A DNA stretch of 64,000 nt from Ehretia macrophylla. Its lineage: Eukaryota; Streptophyta; Magnoliopsida; Boraginales; Ehretiaceae. The notes under the pieces were generated by a model. That model did no database searches. It was not told where the DNA came from and saw nothing but the letters and a program-made list of their open reading frames with translations. Every line of letters begins with the position of its first letter. Within the stretch, counting starts at the first letter, position 1. Positions 32,044-43,800 of the stretch are shown in pieces. The position numbers and the translations under genes were made by a program. The stretch lies in NCBI GenBank assembly GCA_037974665.1, contig CM075764.1, positions 83,165,825 to 83,229,824 of the forward strand. The letters run 5' to 3'.

Positions 32044-33576
32044 CCGCCCAACCGATATTCAACACATCCGCCCCTGACACTATGGTTGCGCAACCACTAT
32101 GCAATGTACTTAACGATGACAAGTCAATATCAACAATATAAGCAATAACCCATAAGAGGATCAACAAAGTAGGTTGACCTCAAAATAGATAGATTAGAAA
32201 CAGTTTATACAAGCAAATAAGCAACTTTACAAAGGGGCATATATATAAGATACATTTAGAATTATACCAAAAGTTCCAAATCAACTTGAAACCACATTTA
32301 AACATCTAAGAAGCCATACCATGAGCTTAGAAGCGAGAAACAACTGAATTTGCACTTAAACCCCTTTGTTATTCAAGCTATTTTTCTTCCGAATCAAAGT
32401 TAAGGTTTCAAATTTGAGGGGAAGCTATACTAATCTTCTAAGTAACCCCTAACGTACCCCTACAACACTCAAACATGTGCAATTATCCGCAATTACCCCA
32501 AAAGCCCCAATTTTCCTCTTATGGCTTTGAACTACACATACTTCAACCGGGCTTCAAATAAGGGTTGGCAAAGCTTCTAAAGCACCTAGGTAGCCTAAGA
32601 ATTCTAAAAGTGAAGCTCGAATCCACTCGGATTCACATTAACCCCGAAATCTCTTTGTTAAAGTCGGCTAATTCACGTTCTATGCAAATTTAGAGCAATT
32701 CAATTGCACGGGGCTATTAGACTACCTTCATTAGCGCCTAAGGCATCTATTAGAAGCATTGAATCAAGCTAATTCGCACGATTATACAGAACCGTAGAAT
32801 TTCATCACTATTCACCTCATAAATTAAATTAACGATTCTAACCGTTTAAAATGCGAACTAAAGGCTTAAAGGTGTTCTCTAGCACTTATATACAAGGTAT
32901 AATAGCATAGATAAGCTTTACATTAACATTTAATAGCATTTTGAACAAATCAAGAAATGTGTAACATTTTTAGAAATGGAAAAAGAGCCATGAAATCCCT
33001 CACCAATGCGCGTAGGAACACCTAGGAGGCTTGCACATACCCTAATCTACTTGCTCAAGGCTTGGAGAGGCTTGGATTGAAGAGTTGAATGAGCAAAATC
33101 TTTCCTTTTCCTCCCTAGCTGCTGGCGGCTTTTCTGCTTCTGTTTTCAGCTTTTATTTTTTTTTTATTTGCTAAGTTATAAGCTTATAATACTATATAAT
33201 GACTAAGCTAAGGTGGGGTCAAGTTTGGGTGTTTAAGTGGTACATTAAAATGCGCGTAGTAAGCTTTAAACGGGCCCAAAGTGTAAAATATATAATAGCT
33301 AATTAAATCACCAAGTTAAGTTACGTAACACTATTCCTAGTTTGCTAAAAACATTTTCTAAACGAGGGTTCTGAACGCTAATCGCACAATGGCACATTTT
33401 TCCCGTTCTTATAACAATTAATATGATTTAATAAAATTGTTAATTCACTAATATAATGCAGTTTGAAAATGGAGTGAATAGTGGCTAAAGAAAACAGTTA
33501 ATAAAGCACAGAAGGAAATGCGCAAATAATGGGTGCAACAGTAAGTTAATGCAAGGCAAAAAGCTCGGGCGTCACA
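32044..33576 (-). mobile_element. Fragment of an E-family LTR
   Basis: The right end, GGGCGTCACA at 33576, is the LTR start in minus orientation (TGTGACGCCC). The left part matches the LTR at 61934-64000 from about 62912 on (CCGATATTCAA, CCGCCCCTGAC, ATGGTTGCGCAACCA). About 1 kb of the LTR is missing where D abuts it. It is inserted in the RT of copia-1. It has a CCTACTTTGT-loop hairpin at 32156-32181 and a donor-like CATTG|GTGAGGG at 33004/33003. Confidence 0.8.
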
Positions 33577-34325
33577 GTGTATCCCTGTGCAACTAGTCTA
33601 TCCTTATTGCGAGTGATTAAACCTTGTTCATCGGTTTTATTTTTGAATATCTATTTTGTGCCTATGACATTAACACCTTTTGGTCTAGGTACTAAAGTCC
33701 ACACGTCATTCCTAGCAAACTGACTAAGTTCATCTTGCATTGCACTAATCCAGTGGTTATCCTCTAGTGCTTCATTTACAGTCTTAGGTTCAAATTGTGA
33801 GACAAAACATACATACCTGGCATACTGTTGGAAGTCAATTGTCCTCTTACCTTATATCTTGATACCTTGGTTCAATGAGCCAATAACATCATTCAATGAG
33901 TGGTCCCTTTGAACTTGCCTCGATGGTCCTTTCTGATTCGGATTTGTCACAGTATCCTTCATGACTTGTTCCTGCTCATCTGTCTCTGGGGACTTAAAGG
34001 AACCCTCAGTGGGTAGCAAATCCATCACTGTATCGTAAGCGGCTGGCACAATAGATTGAGTTTCTGGATCTGCGAAAGTCTTGACCTTACTGTTGAACTG
34101 GTCATCTTCCTTTAAGTGATCGGCACAGTCATTCATGTTCACTTCAGAAGTGTTTGAGCTTCTTTCTGCTTTTTCTGTATTTGGTTCCAGTGCTTTTTCA
34201 GATTCCATTGGTATTCCCTTTCCTTTTTCTGCTTGAGCAGCTACTGTGCTTGGGGATATCTCATCTTCACTGTCAACATTGACCATACCTACAGTATCAT
34301 CAATGACTACATTTGTAGATTCCAT
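33577..34325 (-). pseudogene. Copia-1 integrase-RT linker and RT start (truncated)
   Basis: A 157-residue acidic, Ser/Thr-rich open stretch (34325-33852; SEDEISPSTVAAQAEKGKG) is the variable linker after integrase. Past a stop, residues typical of the RT entry follow: NEALEDNHWISAMQDEL, NDVWTLVPRP and RLVAQGY, where the E LTR begins. Confidence 0.75.
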
Positions 34326-34352
34326 AACTATTTGTGTTCAAAAATTATAAAC

Positions 34353-35040
34353 TCAATATGCACGACTGTTCAAGGCATAGCCCAAGAATAGTGCTTTGTC
34401 GCTCTTGGCATCGAACTTTTCCCGATTATCTCGATCATTAAGAACATAACAAATACTGCCAAAGACATGGAAGTATTTCACAGTAGGCTTCTTACCTTTC
34501 CATAGTTCGTAGGGAGTTTTATCAGTACCTGAACGTGGATACACCTTATTGATGGTGTAACACGCAGTGTTGATGGCTTCTACCCAGAACTTCCTAGGTG
34601 TATTTCTTCCAATCATCATCTCGTGCCATCTCCTGCAACATCCTGTTACGTCTCTCAACAATACCATTTTGTTGTGGTATTTTTGGAGCAGAAAACTCGT
34701 GAGAGATGCCATGATCGACATAGTAATCAGAAAAGGATTGATTTTTGAATTCCTTACCGTGATCACCTCTGATTTGAATGACCTTCTCATTACCTTTTTC
34801 AGTGGTAATCCACAAACACAGTTTTCAAAAGGCTTGAAAGATTTCGGATTTTTTCCGTGGAAAGTCCACCCATGCATACCTGGAAAAGTCGTCAACATAT
34901 ACAAAGATATATTTCTTACCTCCCAAGCTCTCTGTTTGAACTGGACCCATGAGATCCATGTGTAACAGCTCTAAAACTTTGTTCGTGGCCATTTGTTGTG
35001 TTTTCAGTGTGGTGCTCGAATCTGTTTTCCCAATTAGCAT
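34353..35040 (-). pseudogene. Copia-1 integrase core (broken)
   Basis: Catalytic triad residues are visible: Asp in LLHMDLMGPVQTESLGG, Asp in IRGDHGKEFKN and Glu in PQQNGIVERRNR. FWVEAINTACYTINKVY and PYELWKGKKPTVKYFHVFG follow, with FLGYALNSRAY at the end. At least two frameshifts (near 34825 and 34600) split it. Confidence 0.85.
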
Positions 35041-35560
35041 AGACCATTAACTCCTTCCTTCTTTCTTGATAATCTAGGCATTCCCTAACAATTCATGCAT
35101 TGACAATCTTGGTTAGCATTTCAACATTTAAATGATCTAACTTCTGATGCCACAGTTCAGTGATTTGAAATGAACTGTTAAGGCACATCATAGCCTAGTT
35201 AGATGGAACTGGTAGAGTATAATAGTTATCAGATGAGCGTTTCCCTGCAAGAACACAGTTATTATCACTGTCAATCACTTTGCATCCTTCCTTAGTAAAG
35301 TGTACAAACAAGTTTTGGTCACATAGTTGACTAATGCTTATCAAGTTTGCCCTAAGACCGTCAACATGGAGTACATCCTGCAGTTTCGGAAATCCTTCAA
35401 CAGCCAATGTACTGCAACCAATTACCCTTCCAAAGATGCCATCCCCAAAAGTAACCTATCCTCCATGGTATTCATGGTAGTCTGTGAAGATACTGTGATC
35501 ACCTGACACGCGTCTCGAGCAGCCACTGTGCAAATACCATGAGTTAATAGCAACGGCTTT
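35041..35560 (-). pseudogene. Copia-1 protease-side and GAG-pre-integrase region (broken)
   Basis: Contains LQDVLHVDGLRANLISISQLCD and KEGCKVIDSDNNCVLAGKR, typical of the segment between copia protease and integrase, then ELWHQKLDHLNVEML, the HXXLGH-like GAG-pre-integrase motif. Several stops interrupt it. Confidence 0.75.
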
Positions 35561-37356
35561 TAAGGAAATATGAATAACAAGAAACTTTTGATTGTTCTTA
35601 GGAACCTATATTCTTCTAACCTATTGTTGTGCTTTTGTTTTTGAGGAACTATACCGATATGGAAAAAAACAATCAAAAGATTGGTACAAACCTTCTTTCG
35701 GATTTCTTCTTGGATGTCACTGTGGGTACCTGTGAGGGTGCTAGCTGTAGAAGTTCTGATTTTTTTGAGGCTTAAACAAACACTGTGGTATAAGTAGAAC
35801 TTGTTCCTTGATACCCAAGACAAGTACGATCGCCACTTGGTTTCTGGATTGAAAGCGCATGATCAAGTTTTTGCTTCCCTGAGTTCATCATACGAACACC
35901 TCGCTGTAACTGTTGTAATTCACCCTATAGATCCAACAATTTTTTAGTTTTTTCTTTTAATTGTTGGTGGAGGGTTTCATTTTTTTTTTCAAGATCATCA
36001 ATTTTTGTACTCAGTTCAAGATTAGAGACCACCCATTCTTCATTCTTCTTACAAACCACAACCCATTTTTCAAACATCAATTAATAAGTTTCCAGGATTT
36101 GTTCATTGCTCATGGGTTCTTCTGTCTCTGAATCGTCACAATCGGAGTCATCTCCACTAGTCATAGTGACTTAGGATTTGGACACAGTATGACCATTCTG
36201 AACAGCAGTGAGTACGATATAATCTCCTGTACCATCATCACTAGGTGCATCTTCCTTTTCTGGCTCATCATCACTCCATGTGGCATTAAATGCCTTTTTG
36301 TTCCTTTTTAGTGTGTTCGCACATTCCGCTTATATGTGCCCAAAGCCCTCACACTCTCTGCATTGTATACCTTTCTTTTTCTTTTCTCCAGAGATATCAG
36401 TGTCTAGCCTGTTATCAATTTCTCTGAGTGTTTCACCAATACTTCTTCTGTTAGGGTTGTCACTGTTGTGCCTACTGAAATTTTGTCTACTGTTATTCCC
36501 TTGCATAGAGAATTTCTTCTGTTTTTGCCATTTTCCAACAGCTCTAGCAAATTTTTTTGTCAACAGTGCCAATGCTTCCAAGCCATCATCACCGTCATCC
36601 AGTTCATTAGATAGTTCCGCCTGAAGTGCAAGTGTTTTTTCCTTCTTTTGCTGTTTAAATTTCAGTTCATATATCTTTAATGAACTGATAAGCGCATCAA
36701 CCTGCATAGTATCAGGATCCTTTGATTCTTCAATCGCATCTACCTTTGATGCAAATCTTGTTGGCAGAGACCATAGGATCTTTCTTACCAATTTTGCTTC
36801 AGAGGACCGTTCTCCAATAGCAAAGGCTTCATTGGTTATGTCATATAGTCATGCATAAAACTCTGACACTATCTCATCCTCATGCATTTTTAGATCTTCA
36901 AACTTTGTGGTTAGATCTGTAATTTGAATCGTTTCATATCTTTTATACCTTCAAATGTTGTTTGCAACACATCCCATGCTTCCTTCGCCGTTTCACAATT
37001 TGAAATTAATTTGAACTGGTAGATGTCTACTGCATTAAATATTGCATTTAATGCTTTGGAATTGCAATTCGCCATGTGCTCTTCAGCATTAATCCACTGG
37101 TCCTCAGGTTTGGGAATTGTAATAGTCCTGACCATAGCAGTAGAACTATTACCAGTCCTTTCAGATGATGCTCCCTGTGTACTAGTGCCTCCAGTTTGTG
37201 GTAATGTAGTATCAACAGTGGGCGCGATCCACCCATTAACCATAAATCTCTAGGCACCTTCATTAATCGACTTGATTTATACATCCTAGCTTTCCAATAA
37301 TTGTAGTTGGAGCCATCAAGCAATGGCAGCCTATTAATTGAACCTCCGTCACGCAT
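35561..37356 (-). pseudogene. Copia-1 Gag, UBN2 type, with zinc knuckle (broken)
   Basis: Start ATG at 37356 (MRDGGSINRLPLLDGSNYNY, WKARM). A frameshift near 37280 leads to the 37243-36911 frame with WINAEEHMANCNSKALNAIF and AKEAWDVLQTTFEGI. The second half (36791-36330) has ILWSLPTRFASKVDAIEE and a zinc knuckle CRECEGFGHI with a TAA just before AEC. A coiled-coil-like region (STKIDDLEKKNETLHQQLKE, about 36010-35950) follows. Stops and frameshifts make it a pseudogene. Confidence 0.82.
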
Positions 37357-37422
37357 GTTGTCGATTCCTACAAAATAGCCAGAAACCTTCCGAATCTTAC
37401 TGAGTTAATGATTCAGTTTCTA

Positions 37423-37435
37423 GCTCTTGATACTA
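37423..37435 (-). other. Degenerate PBS of copia-1
   Basis: In minus orientation TAGTATCAAGAGC, close to the initiator-Met complement with one substitution and one extra base, 2 nt from the LTR end at 37438. Confidence 0.6.
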
Positions 37436-37437
37436 CT

Positions 37438-38226
37438 TGAAAACCAGTTTCCAGCTTCATGTTCTATTGTGCGTTTAAACAATTAAACACGTTTGCAGAT
37501 AGAACACAACAATAAGTGAATCTACCACAGTGATACGCCTAATTCATACAGTGAAACAGATGAAAAGACAGTAAGTAAAGTACACACAGTATTTTAACAT
37601 GAAAAACCCAACTGGGAAAAAAACCACGTGACCAATCCCTGGTCAAAATAGGCAATCCACTAGATGTTTTCACGGTTACAATAGTCAATGGACTTATGTG
37701 ATTGACAACTCCCTTGTAACCCTCACCGCCTAGACCATCTAACCCACCTAAGGATTTACAACCTAGCGAGATCCCCTCGACTTAGCGTATTCTCCCGAAT
37801 ACTCACCTCATTCACCCGAAGGATGTTTAATGAGACAAATGAATAGAGTGTTTACAAACAAAACCTGCTCAGCGCAATTACAGTTCCTAAGCAAACCCTC
37901 ACCACAGTGTTTCTCCAAACAGACTCAATAAACACATTACAGCCCTTATAATATCTAAACTTTGCTCTCCATCTGCTATCTCACTTTTATTCTTGCAAGA
38001 TCATCAGTATATATAGGTGTGAGTGCTACAATCTTAGGCTCTAAGCATCCGTAAATATTATTGACCTTTGTAGGAGTCTTTTCCTAAGTCAATCTTCAAA
38101 GATTTGCTCAATCAGAATCTTTTTGGCTCTATCAAAATCGTCTCAGCATAATTACAATTGCAGCGAATTGATCTCTTTCCATATAAGATAAATCATGCAC
38201 AATCTTTTACCAAACCTGTGTTGTCA
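37438..38226 (-). repeat. 5' LTR of copia-1
   Basis: Inner end fixed by the PBS. The outer end near 38226 is judged from TG/CA ends and the change to copia-2 leader text, so it is approximate. A minus-strand TATA-like CTATATATA is at 38008-38016. Confidence 0.6.
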
Positions 38227-38352
38227 AAAATAAGGACAATTAAGATAATGTAAATTGCCCCTAATTTTGGGCTAAATTTTGAGCGGGCTAACAACATACT
38301 TTAGAGATTAGATCTTCGGCTATACATGTGATTTCTGGACTTTAGAAATCGT

Positions 38353-38365
38353 GGTTCTGATACCA
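38353..38365 (-). other. Primer binding site of copia-2
   Basis: In minus orientation TGGTATCAGAACC, one base from the initiator-Met complement, 2 nt from the LTR end at 38368. Only about 125 nt of internal sequence remains to its left before copia-1 begins. Confidence 0.8.
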
Positions 38366-38971
38366 CTTGAAAGGGGAATCGGCTCGGGAAACATGTGATT
38401 CACAACAAAATAGAGTTAAAGCGGAAGCGTTGAACATTAAAAAAATTCCAACATAATCATTTGTAATCACATACATTTTCGAAGTAAAGTCCATGATAAA
38501 CAACATCCATATAAAAATATATATCAACTATATATAAATAACAAGGGTATAAATTGGTATACCTCACGTTGATAGCCAAAAGGGTTGATAGAAATGGGAT
38601 GACGTGGACTAGCCTCATTCACAAGTGCAAAGGTTCTAGATCAATACACACGAGCATCCAAAAGTAAACTCCGCCAACCGAGTGAATGTGCTAGCTTCCC
38701 AATAACAAAGGTAAGTCATATGTATGTTAGAGTGCAAAAGAAAACCACTATGTTTTTCTTCTAGCTTGGGCCGTGAGGTAGAGAGCAAGAGAGTGTGATA
38801 GAATTTTCTTGTGTTGCTTTCTTTTGCCTAGGCCGATTGTGAGAGAGAAAGAGAGAATGAAAATTTTCTTGTCTTGCTTTTGTGTGCCTTGGCCAAAAAT
38901 CTCTTCCATGAATGAGAGAAGATGGCCTTTATATAATGTCTAGAGTTGTCTTAGCTTGTGACAAGTGACAA

Positions 38972-39056
38972 GCATGCATTATCTTGAGATATCTTCCTTT
39001 TGCCAAGTGGCAAACATGCATTATCTTGAGATATCTTCCTTTTGCCAAGTGGCACA
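38972..39056. repeat. 42-bp tandem duplication in copia-2 LTR
   Basis: The unit beginning RCATGCATTATCTTGAGA and ending TTTTGCCAAGTGGCA occurs twice, 42 bp apart, with almost no difference. Confidence 0.85.
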
Positions 39057-39159
39057 ACTTTGTGCATTCCCAAGTTATGCCATTTGTCATCCATGCAAGA
39101 CTTTTCCAATAATTAATTATAATCCCCATTAGAATAATAAATTAGAAATTGACCTCTTT

Positions 39160-39412
39160 CTCTATTTACACTTCGGCCCCAATACTTTTAATATTTATAC
39201 TTTGGCCCCAATACTTTTAATATTTTTACTTAGGCCCCAATACTTTCAATATTTGTACTTTGGCCCTAATACTTTCAGTATTTGCATTTTGGCCTCAATA
39301 CTTTTAGTATTTATATTTTATTCCCAATACTTTCAATATTTATACTTTGGCCCTAATACTTTTAGAATTTGCACTTTAGCCTCAATACTTTTAATATTTA
39401 TACTTTTGGCCC
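39160..39412. repeat. 29-bp minisatellite in copia-2 LTR
   Basis: About eight and a half units of 29 bp with core GGCCCCAATACTTTTAATAT, in register from 39171. Units differ by a few substitutions but not in length. It lies upstream of the TATA box of this LTR, so it is in U3. Confidence 0.9.
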
Positions 39413-40538
39413 GCTTATCAATTAACGTTCCAAAAAGTATTACAAGCTCAGTTAATACTTTATTCTTGATACTCTTTATATGTGTGACTTTTTAGATTCA
39501 TAACCGTATAGCGATGAGGGAATATTATAACGCTTTTAATCTATTCCACGAATGTCTCCGTTATTCGATGGAATACCCTCACGTTCAAGAGTAAAACACT
39601 AGCAACATACATATCATGACAATTTATACGGTAATAAAGTCCAACTCTTATGAATCTATATATAGTAGCGAATTAGCGTATAGTCCGATCCTTTCGTTAA
39701 TACGTGCCGATCCTTGTTGGGACCATGACACGATTAAGTCCACTAAATGATTCTATGCATAAATCTATTCGGTGGAATGAGATATGACATTTATGGAAAA
39801 AACCCCTTTCCATCATTCCATCTTTTATTCCCCGGCCGAGGACTTCCTTATTCAAACAACCGAAATAAGATCGCATAGGACATCGCCTCTCGTCGAAGGT
39901 TAACGGATCCTATCTTGACAATTACCTATCGGTCTCTATATCACAAGACTAAACTGCAAGAGGCCATTACTCACCTTTATGAAGGCGAACTTTATCCAAA
40001 CACTAAATTTTGCCCCTGATATATCCAGCAGCCGTAATTTCTCAAGTCAAAGGATTAATTTGCACAATTCGCAACAAATGACAAACTATTAATCCAAAGT
40101 CACGTAGTTTTAGTTATTCTTGTCACATTCAGTGATTCGTTCAACTAATGATCACCCATATGTAAGTTAATCGCATCTCTATGTTGTTATGGCACAAGGT
40201 TCACTATTCTTTATCATTAACATCTCTATGTTAATCAAAGGTAATTTACATATGATAGCCCATACTTGATTATTCTAGTCCATGTCAAATAATCTGAGGG
40301 CTATGAATCATTTTGAATGTCTATCATATCGAAAAAATATGCCAATGTATTCTAAACCCTTTTAGAATATATTTCTTCTTCGGAAAAACATTAGAGACAC
40401 ATTCATATTATGAGAATGACGGAGAATATGAACATCACAAACAAATCAATATGAAAACAAACATATAGACGAAAATGCCATTATGTACAAGTTAATATCA
40501 ATATATCCCAAAATAGGTCATCTAACTATATAGCATTA

Positions 40539-40872
40539 GGGCATCCTCAATAGAGTCTTCAAATGCAAAACTTTTCTAATTTGGGCATTTTAGAGACTCA
40601 ATGGCTCAAAAAGCAACATTAATGATCCAAATATACGTGGGATCCACTACTTTTGGCTTAAAAGATGTCAAAATAGAGACCCAGTCTCCATTTTCTTCCA
40701 TAAATTTGTTGAAGAAAATGGAGACTGGGTCTCTATTTTGGCATCTTTTAAGCCAAAAATGGTGGACCCCACGTACTTTTGCCATGAATAGTATTGCTTT
40801 TAGAGACTGGGGTCTCTAAAAATACCCAAATTAGGAAAGTTTTGTATTTTAAAGACTCCATTGAGGATAGCC
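40539..40872. mobile_element. Tourist-like (PIF/Harbinger) MITE
   Basis: 334 bp flanked by TTA (40536-40538 and 40873-40875). The ends are inverted: GGGCATCCTCAATAGAGTC and, on the other strand, GGCTATCCTCAATGGAGTC. The two halves are nearly complementary through the centre near 40710, so the whole element folds on itself. TIR start and 3-bp TTA duplication are typical of Tourist-like MITEs. It sits about 16 bp inside the outer end of the copia-2 LTR. Confidence 0.88.
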
Positions 40873-40891
40873 TTAGGGCATATCTCCAACA

Positions 40892-43800
40892 ATTAGTATG
40901 CCCTAAAGCTCACTAGCATATGACACTTCAATGATAATGGATACATACTGTTATTATTAGTATCAATGAAAGCATTCATTCTTATTCTCTCTGTCTTATT
41001 TATGTGTATTTGCTTGTATAGAAGTCATTGATCCATAGTGAATAACTTAGGTGCACGGTGACTGAGCACAGAAGGTCTAAGTCATAGACACTTGGTTCTA
41101 GATTCAGTTCATAACTGAATGATTGAGCTGGGCACTACATCATGGTTTATGTTATAGTGAGATAGTCTCCTAAGAAGGGTGATTTGCCTTGGTCATTTGT
41201 AGGTTTCCAAACTAAATGTAAACACCCGAGACTTGCACCATATGCATATTTAACTATTGTGTATTTCCTGTGCATTTCAATGTGCTCTACTTTAGCTTAA
41301 ATATGCATTATTTGATGGTTACTATTCATAATAGAAATTGATTGTCTTATTTGCTCGAATTAGTATTTTTCCTATGTTGAGTGACTCTTAGGAGGAATGA
41401 AAAAAATGAGAACTTAAGTATTGAACATCAGGAACGCGCGTTTAAAAAATAATTTTTGGTTCATGTGAATAGTAAAACTATTGAAATAACATTTGATTTT
41501 AGCTAGTTAGTTTTCATTGGCATTTTAACTTAGTTTGACCAAGTTTTATAAGTCTTTGACACTAAAACAACTTACGTGTATACAATATATACATACTATA
41601 TTACCTATACATGTTATACACACACAAAACAAATGAAATAATCCCCAAAATACTCCCCATACCCGACGGCCCTCTAAGGAGAAAATGAGAAGAAATCATC
41701 TTCAAGCTTTGCAAACTTGGCCTTCTAGCTTGATCTTAAGGTGTTTTTGGAGCATCTAAGAGCTATTACAACCATCTACAACTTGAAATTGTGAGGGAGT
41801 TTGCATTTTGAGCACTTTAAAGTTTATGCTATATATTTGAAGTTTTAGATTTGTTGTTTATAGCTTGTGATATGCTTGAATATTGTGAAATACATCTTCT
41901 ACATGTTATAGAGATCTTGATAGTGTAGCTTAGAAGCTTGTTTTGTGATTGAATTGCATATAGCTATATGTAGATGATGACAAATAATGTCAACTTAGGG
42001 TTTCTTAAAAATTGCTTAATAGTTTGATTTCATGCTATCTATAGATGCTTTAGGAGCTAATAAAGATAGATAAATGGTTCTACGTTATTAAATTGCTCGA
42101 AACTTAGGTAAAAATACAAAAATAGCTTGATTTATAAAGGGGTTTCGGGTGCAAAGCGAATCCGGGCACAATTGAACTTTAGATTAGGAACCTATTATGC
42201 AGGGAAGCACTTTTGGTGCTTTCGTTGCATTGAATTGAGGGGCGGTTAAGGTAGCCGTAGTTAAAATTGACTTGAGGCCTTCCCGAGCTTTTGTCTCCAA
42301 AGCAGGTTTTTAAGGCTTAGATAGGTGCTTTTTTAGTATCCTTAGAGATGTAGTATGATTGGTTTGTGGAATTAGTACCTTGAATTTCACATGAAAGGAA
42401 AATTGTTTTAGTTGACAAAGAGGAAATGTAGTTAATTGAAGTTAGATGCTTGTAATTTACTTCTATGTAACTAATTGATGTTAAATGAGATTTGGTTAAG
42501 TTGTTTTAGCATTTCATGAAGTGTGAAGAACTTGTCTTCTTTTGATTGCATTTATTTATTTCGTGTTAAAGCTTATATTTTGATTATTTGCGAGGGCAGC
42601 CTACTTTGTCGTCCCTCATCTGTGACTATTGGCTTTACTTGGTTCTCGTGATCGTGAGTCGGGTTGCGCAACCTTTTCGGACATGGTAGTATCGAGAAAC
42701 TCGGGGCAGTATCGGGCTGTCAGTCTAGCTCGGCTACCATGGTGCCTATTCTTTTTCTCACTAAGGCATACGGACCTACCTTGGGAGAATGGATCGTAGG
42801 ATCGGGGTACCTCCGGAGTACTCTATAGGTGGTATAAGGGGTTTTATCGGCATTCGTCATCAAAGATCATGGTTCGTGATTCGAGATCGAAGACAAAGAA
42901 GATGAACCGTATCCTTTTTAAATGTGTTTAATGTTTATTCGATTAACTTGATATATTGTATTACTTGTGTTATTGTCTTTGTTGCATTGCACGAAATGAT
43001 TTTCGAAAACACTCCCGGTTTACTGTATCCCCTCCCTCGCTGAGCAACTGTGTTGCTTACTCCTCTTTTAACATGTTTCAGGAGAAGCTGAGGTGAATCC
43101 CTAACTTATAGCGGTAGAAGAAGAAAAAGTGCAGCCTGATCAATTGCCTTGATTATTTGCTTTGATGAGGTTGGCTGTTGTGTGTGAAACTGTGATGTTA
43201 TGTGCTATGTTCTATTTTGGGACCTTTGAGGTCTTGTATGTAGTTGTGTTGGATTTGATGGTTTGTAATTAAAGTTGTGGGCATGAATGATTTAGCAGCG
43301 TAGTTGGAATGTAATAACTAATGATAGACTTTACTGCTTTTAATTGCATGCTTGTGTAGAAGTAGTTGATAGACGGACTTAATATATAAGTATAACTTGT
43401 AGTTAATGTTAGAGTGACATGATAAGCGGTCTTATGACTTAGAGTTTCTAAAGTTATGTCTCTTATGCTTGTATAATGAATTTATGCTAAATTAAGGCTC
43501 GGATAGCCTTAATGAAGTTATAATGTTATGATGTTGAAGGATGGAATTGAATGAAAAGGGTGGGTTGTAGTCTTGTGGTTTTATTTTGTTGTTTGCATGT
43601 TATCAAATAGTCCACGGTACAGAGGATACTCTGTCCATGTACCAGGTCTGGACTTAACCTATAGCGTAGGATTGGGTTCGGGGCGTTGCACTAAAGCTCA
43701 CTAGTGTGTATGTGTGCCACGCATTGAATGGACCACTTATATGTGATCTCTCAATAGGTACTATAGATCAAATATACCTTATGCTACTAAGTGATCAATA

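Larger units (their letters stand above)
33577..38226 (-). mobile_element. Copia-1: truncated Ty1/copia element, minus strand
   Basis: 5' LTR (37438 to about 38226), PBS-like site, gag, integrase and the first residues of RT. The RT is cut at 33577 by the E-family LTR just after RLVAQGY, so the catalytic RT, RNase H and 3' LTR are absent. Domain order GAG-INT-RT is that of copia elements. Numerous stops and frameshifts are present, including TAA. Confidence 0.85.
38368..40891 (-). repeat. 5' LTR of copia-2, carrying a minisatellite and a MITE
   Basis: In minus orientation it starts TGTTGGAGATATGCCC at 40891, a start shared with Angela/BARE-type copia LTRs (family knowledge), and ends TTTCA at 38368 next to the PBS. 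A TATA box (TATATAAAGG, minus) is at 38926-38935. Without the MITE it is near 2.2 kb. The internal genes of this element are gone. Confidence 0.75.

Noticed and set aside
39171-39402. CRISPR-like array at 39.2 kb
   Set aside because: Units are contiguous 29-bp repeats with no spacers, within a plant retrotransposon LTR: a minisatellite.
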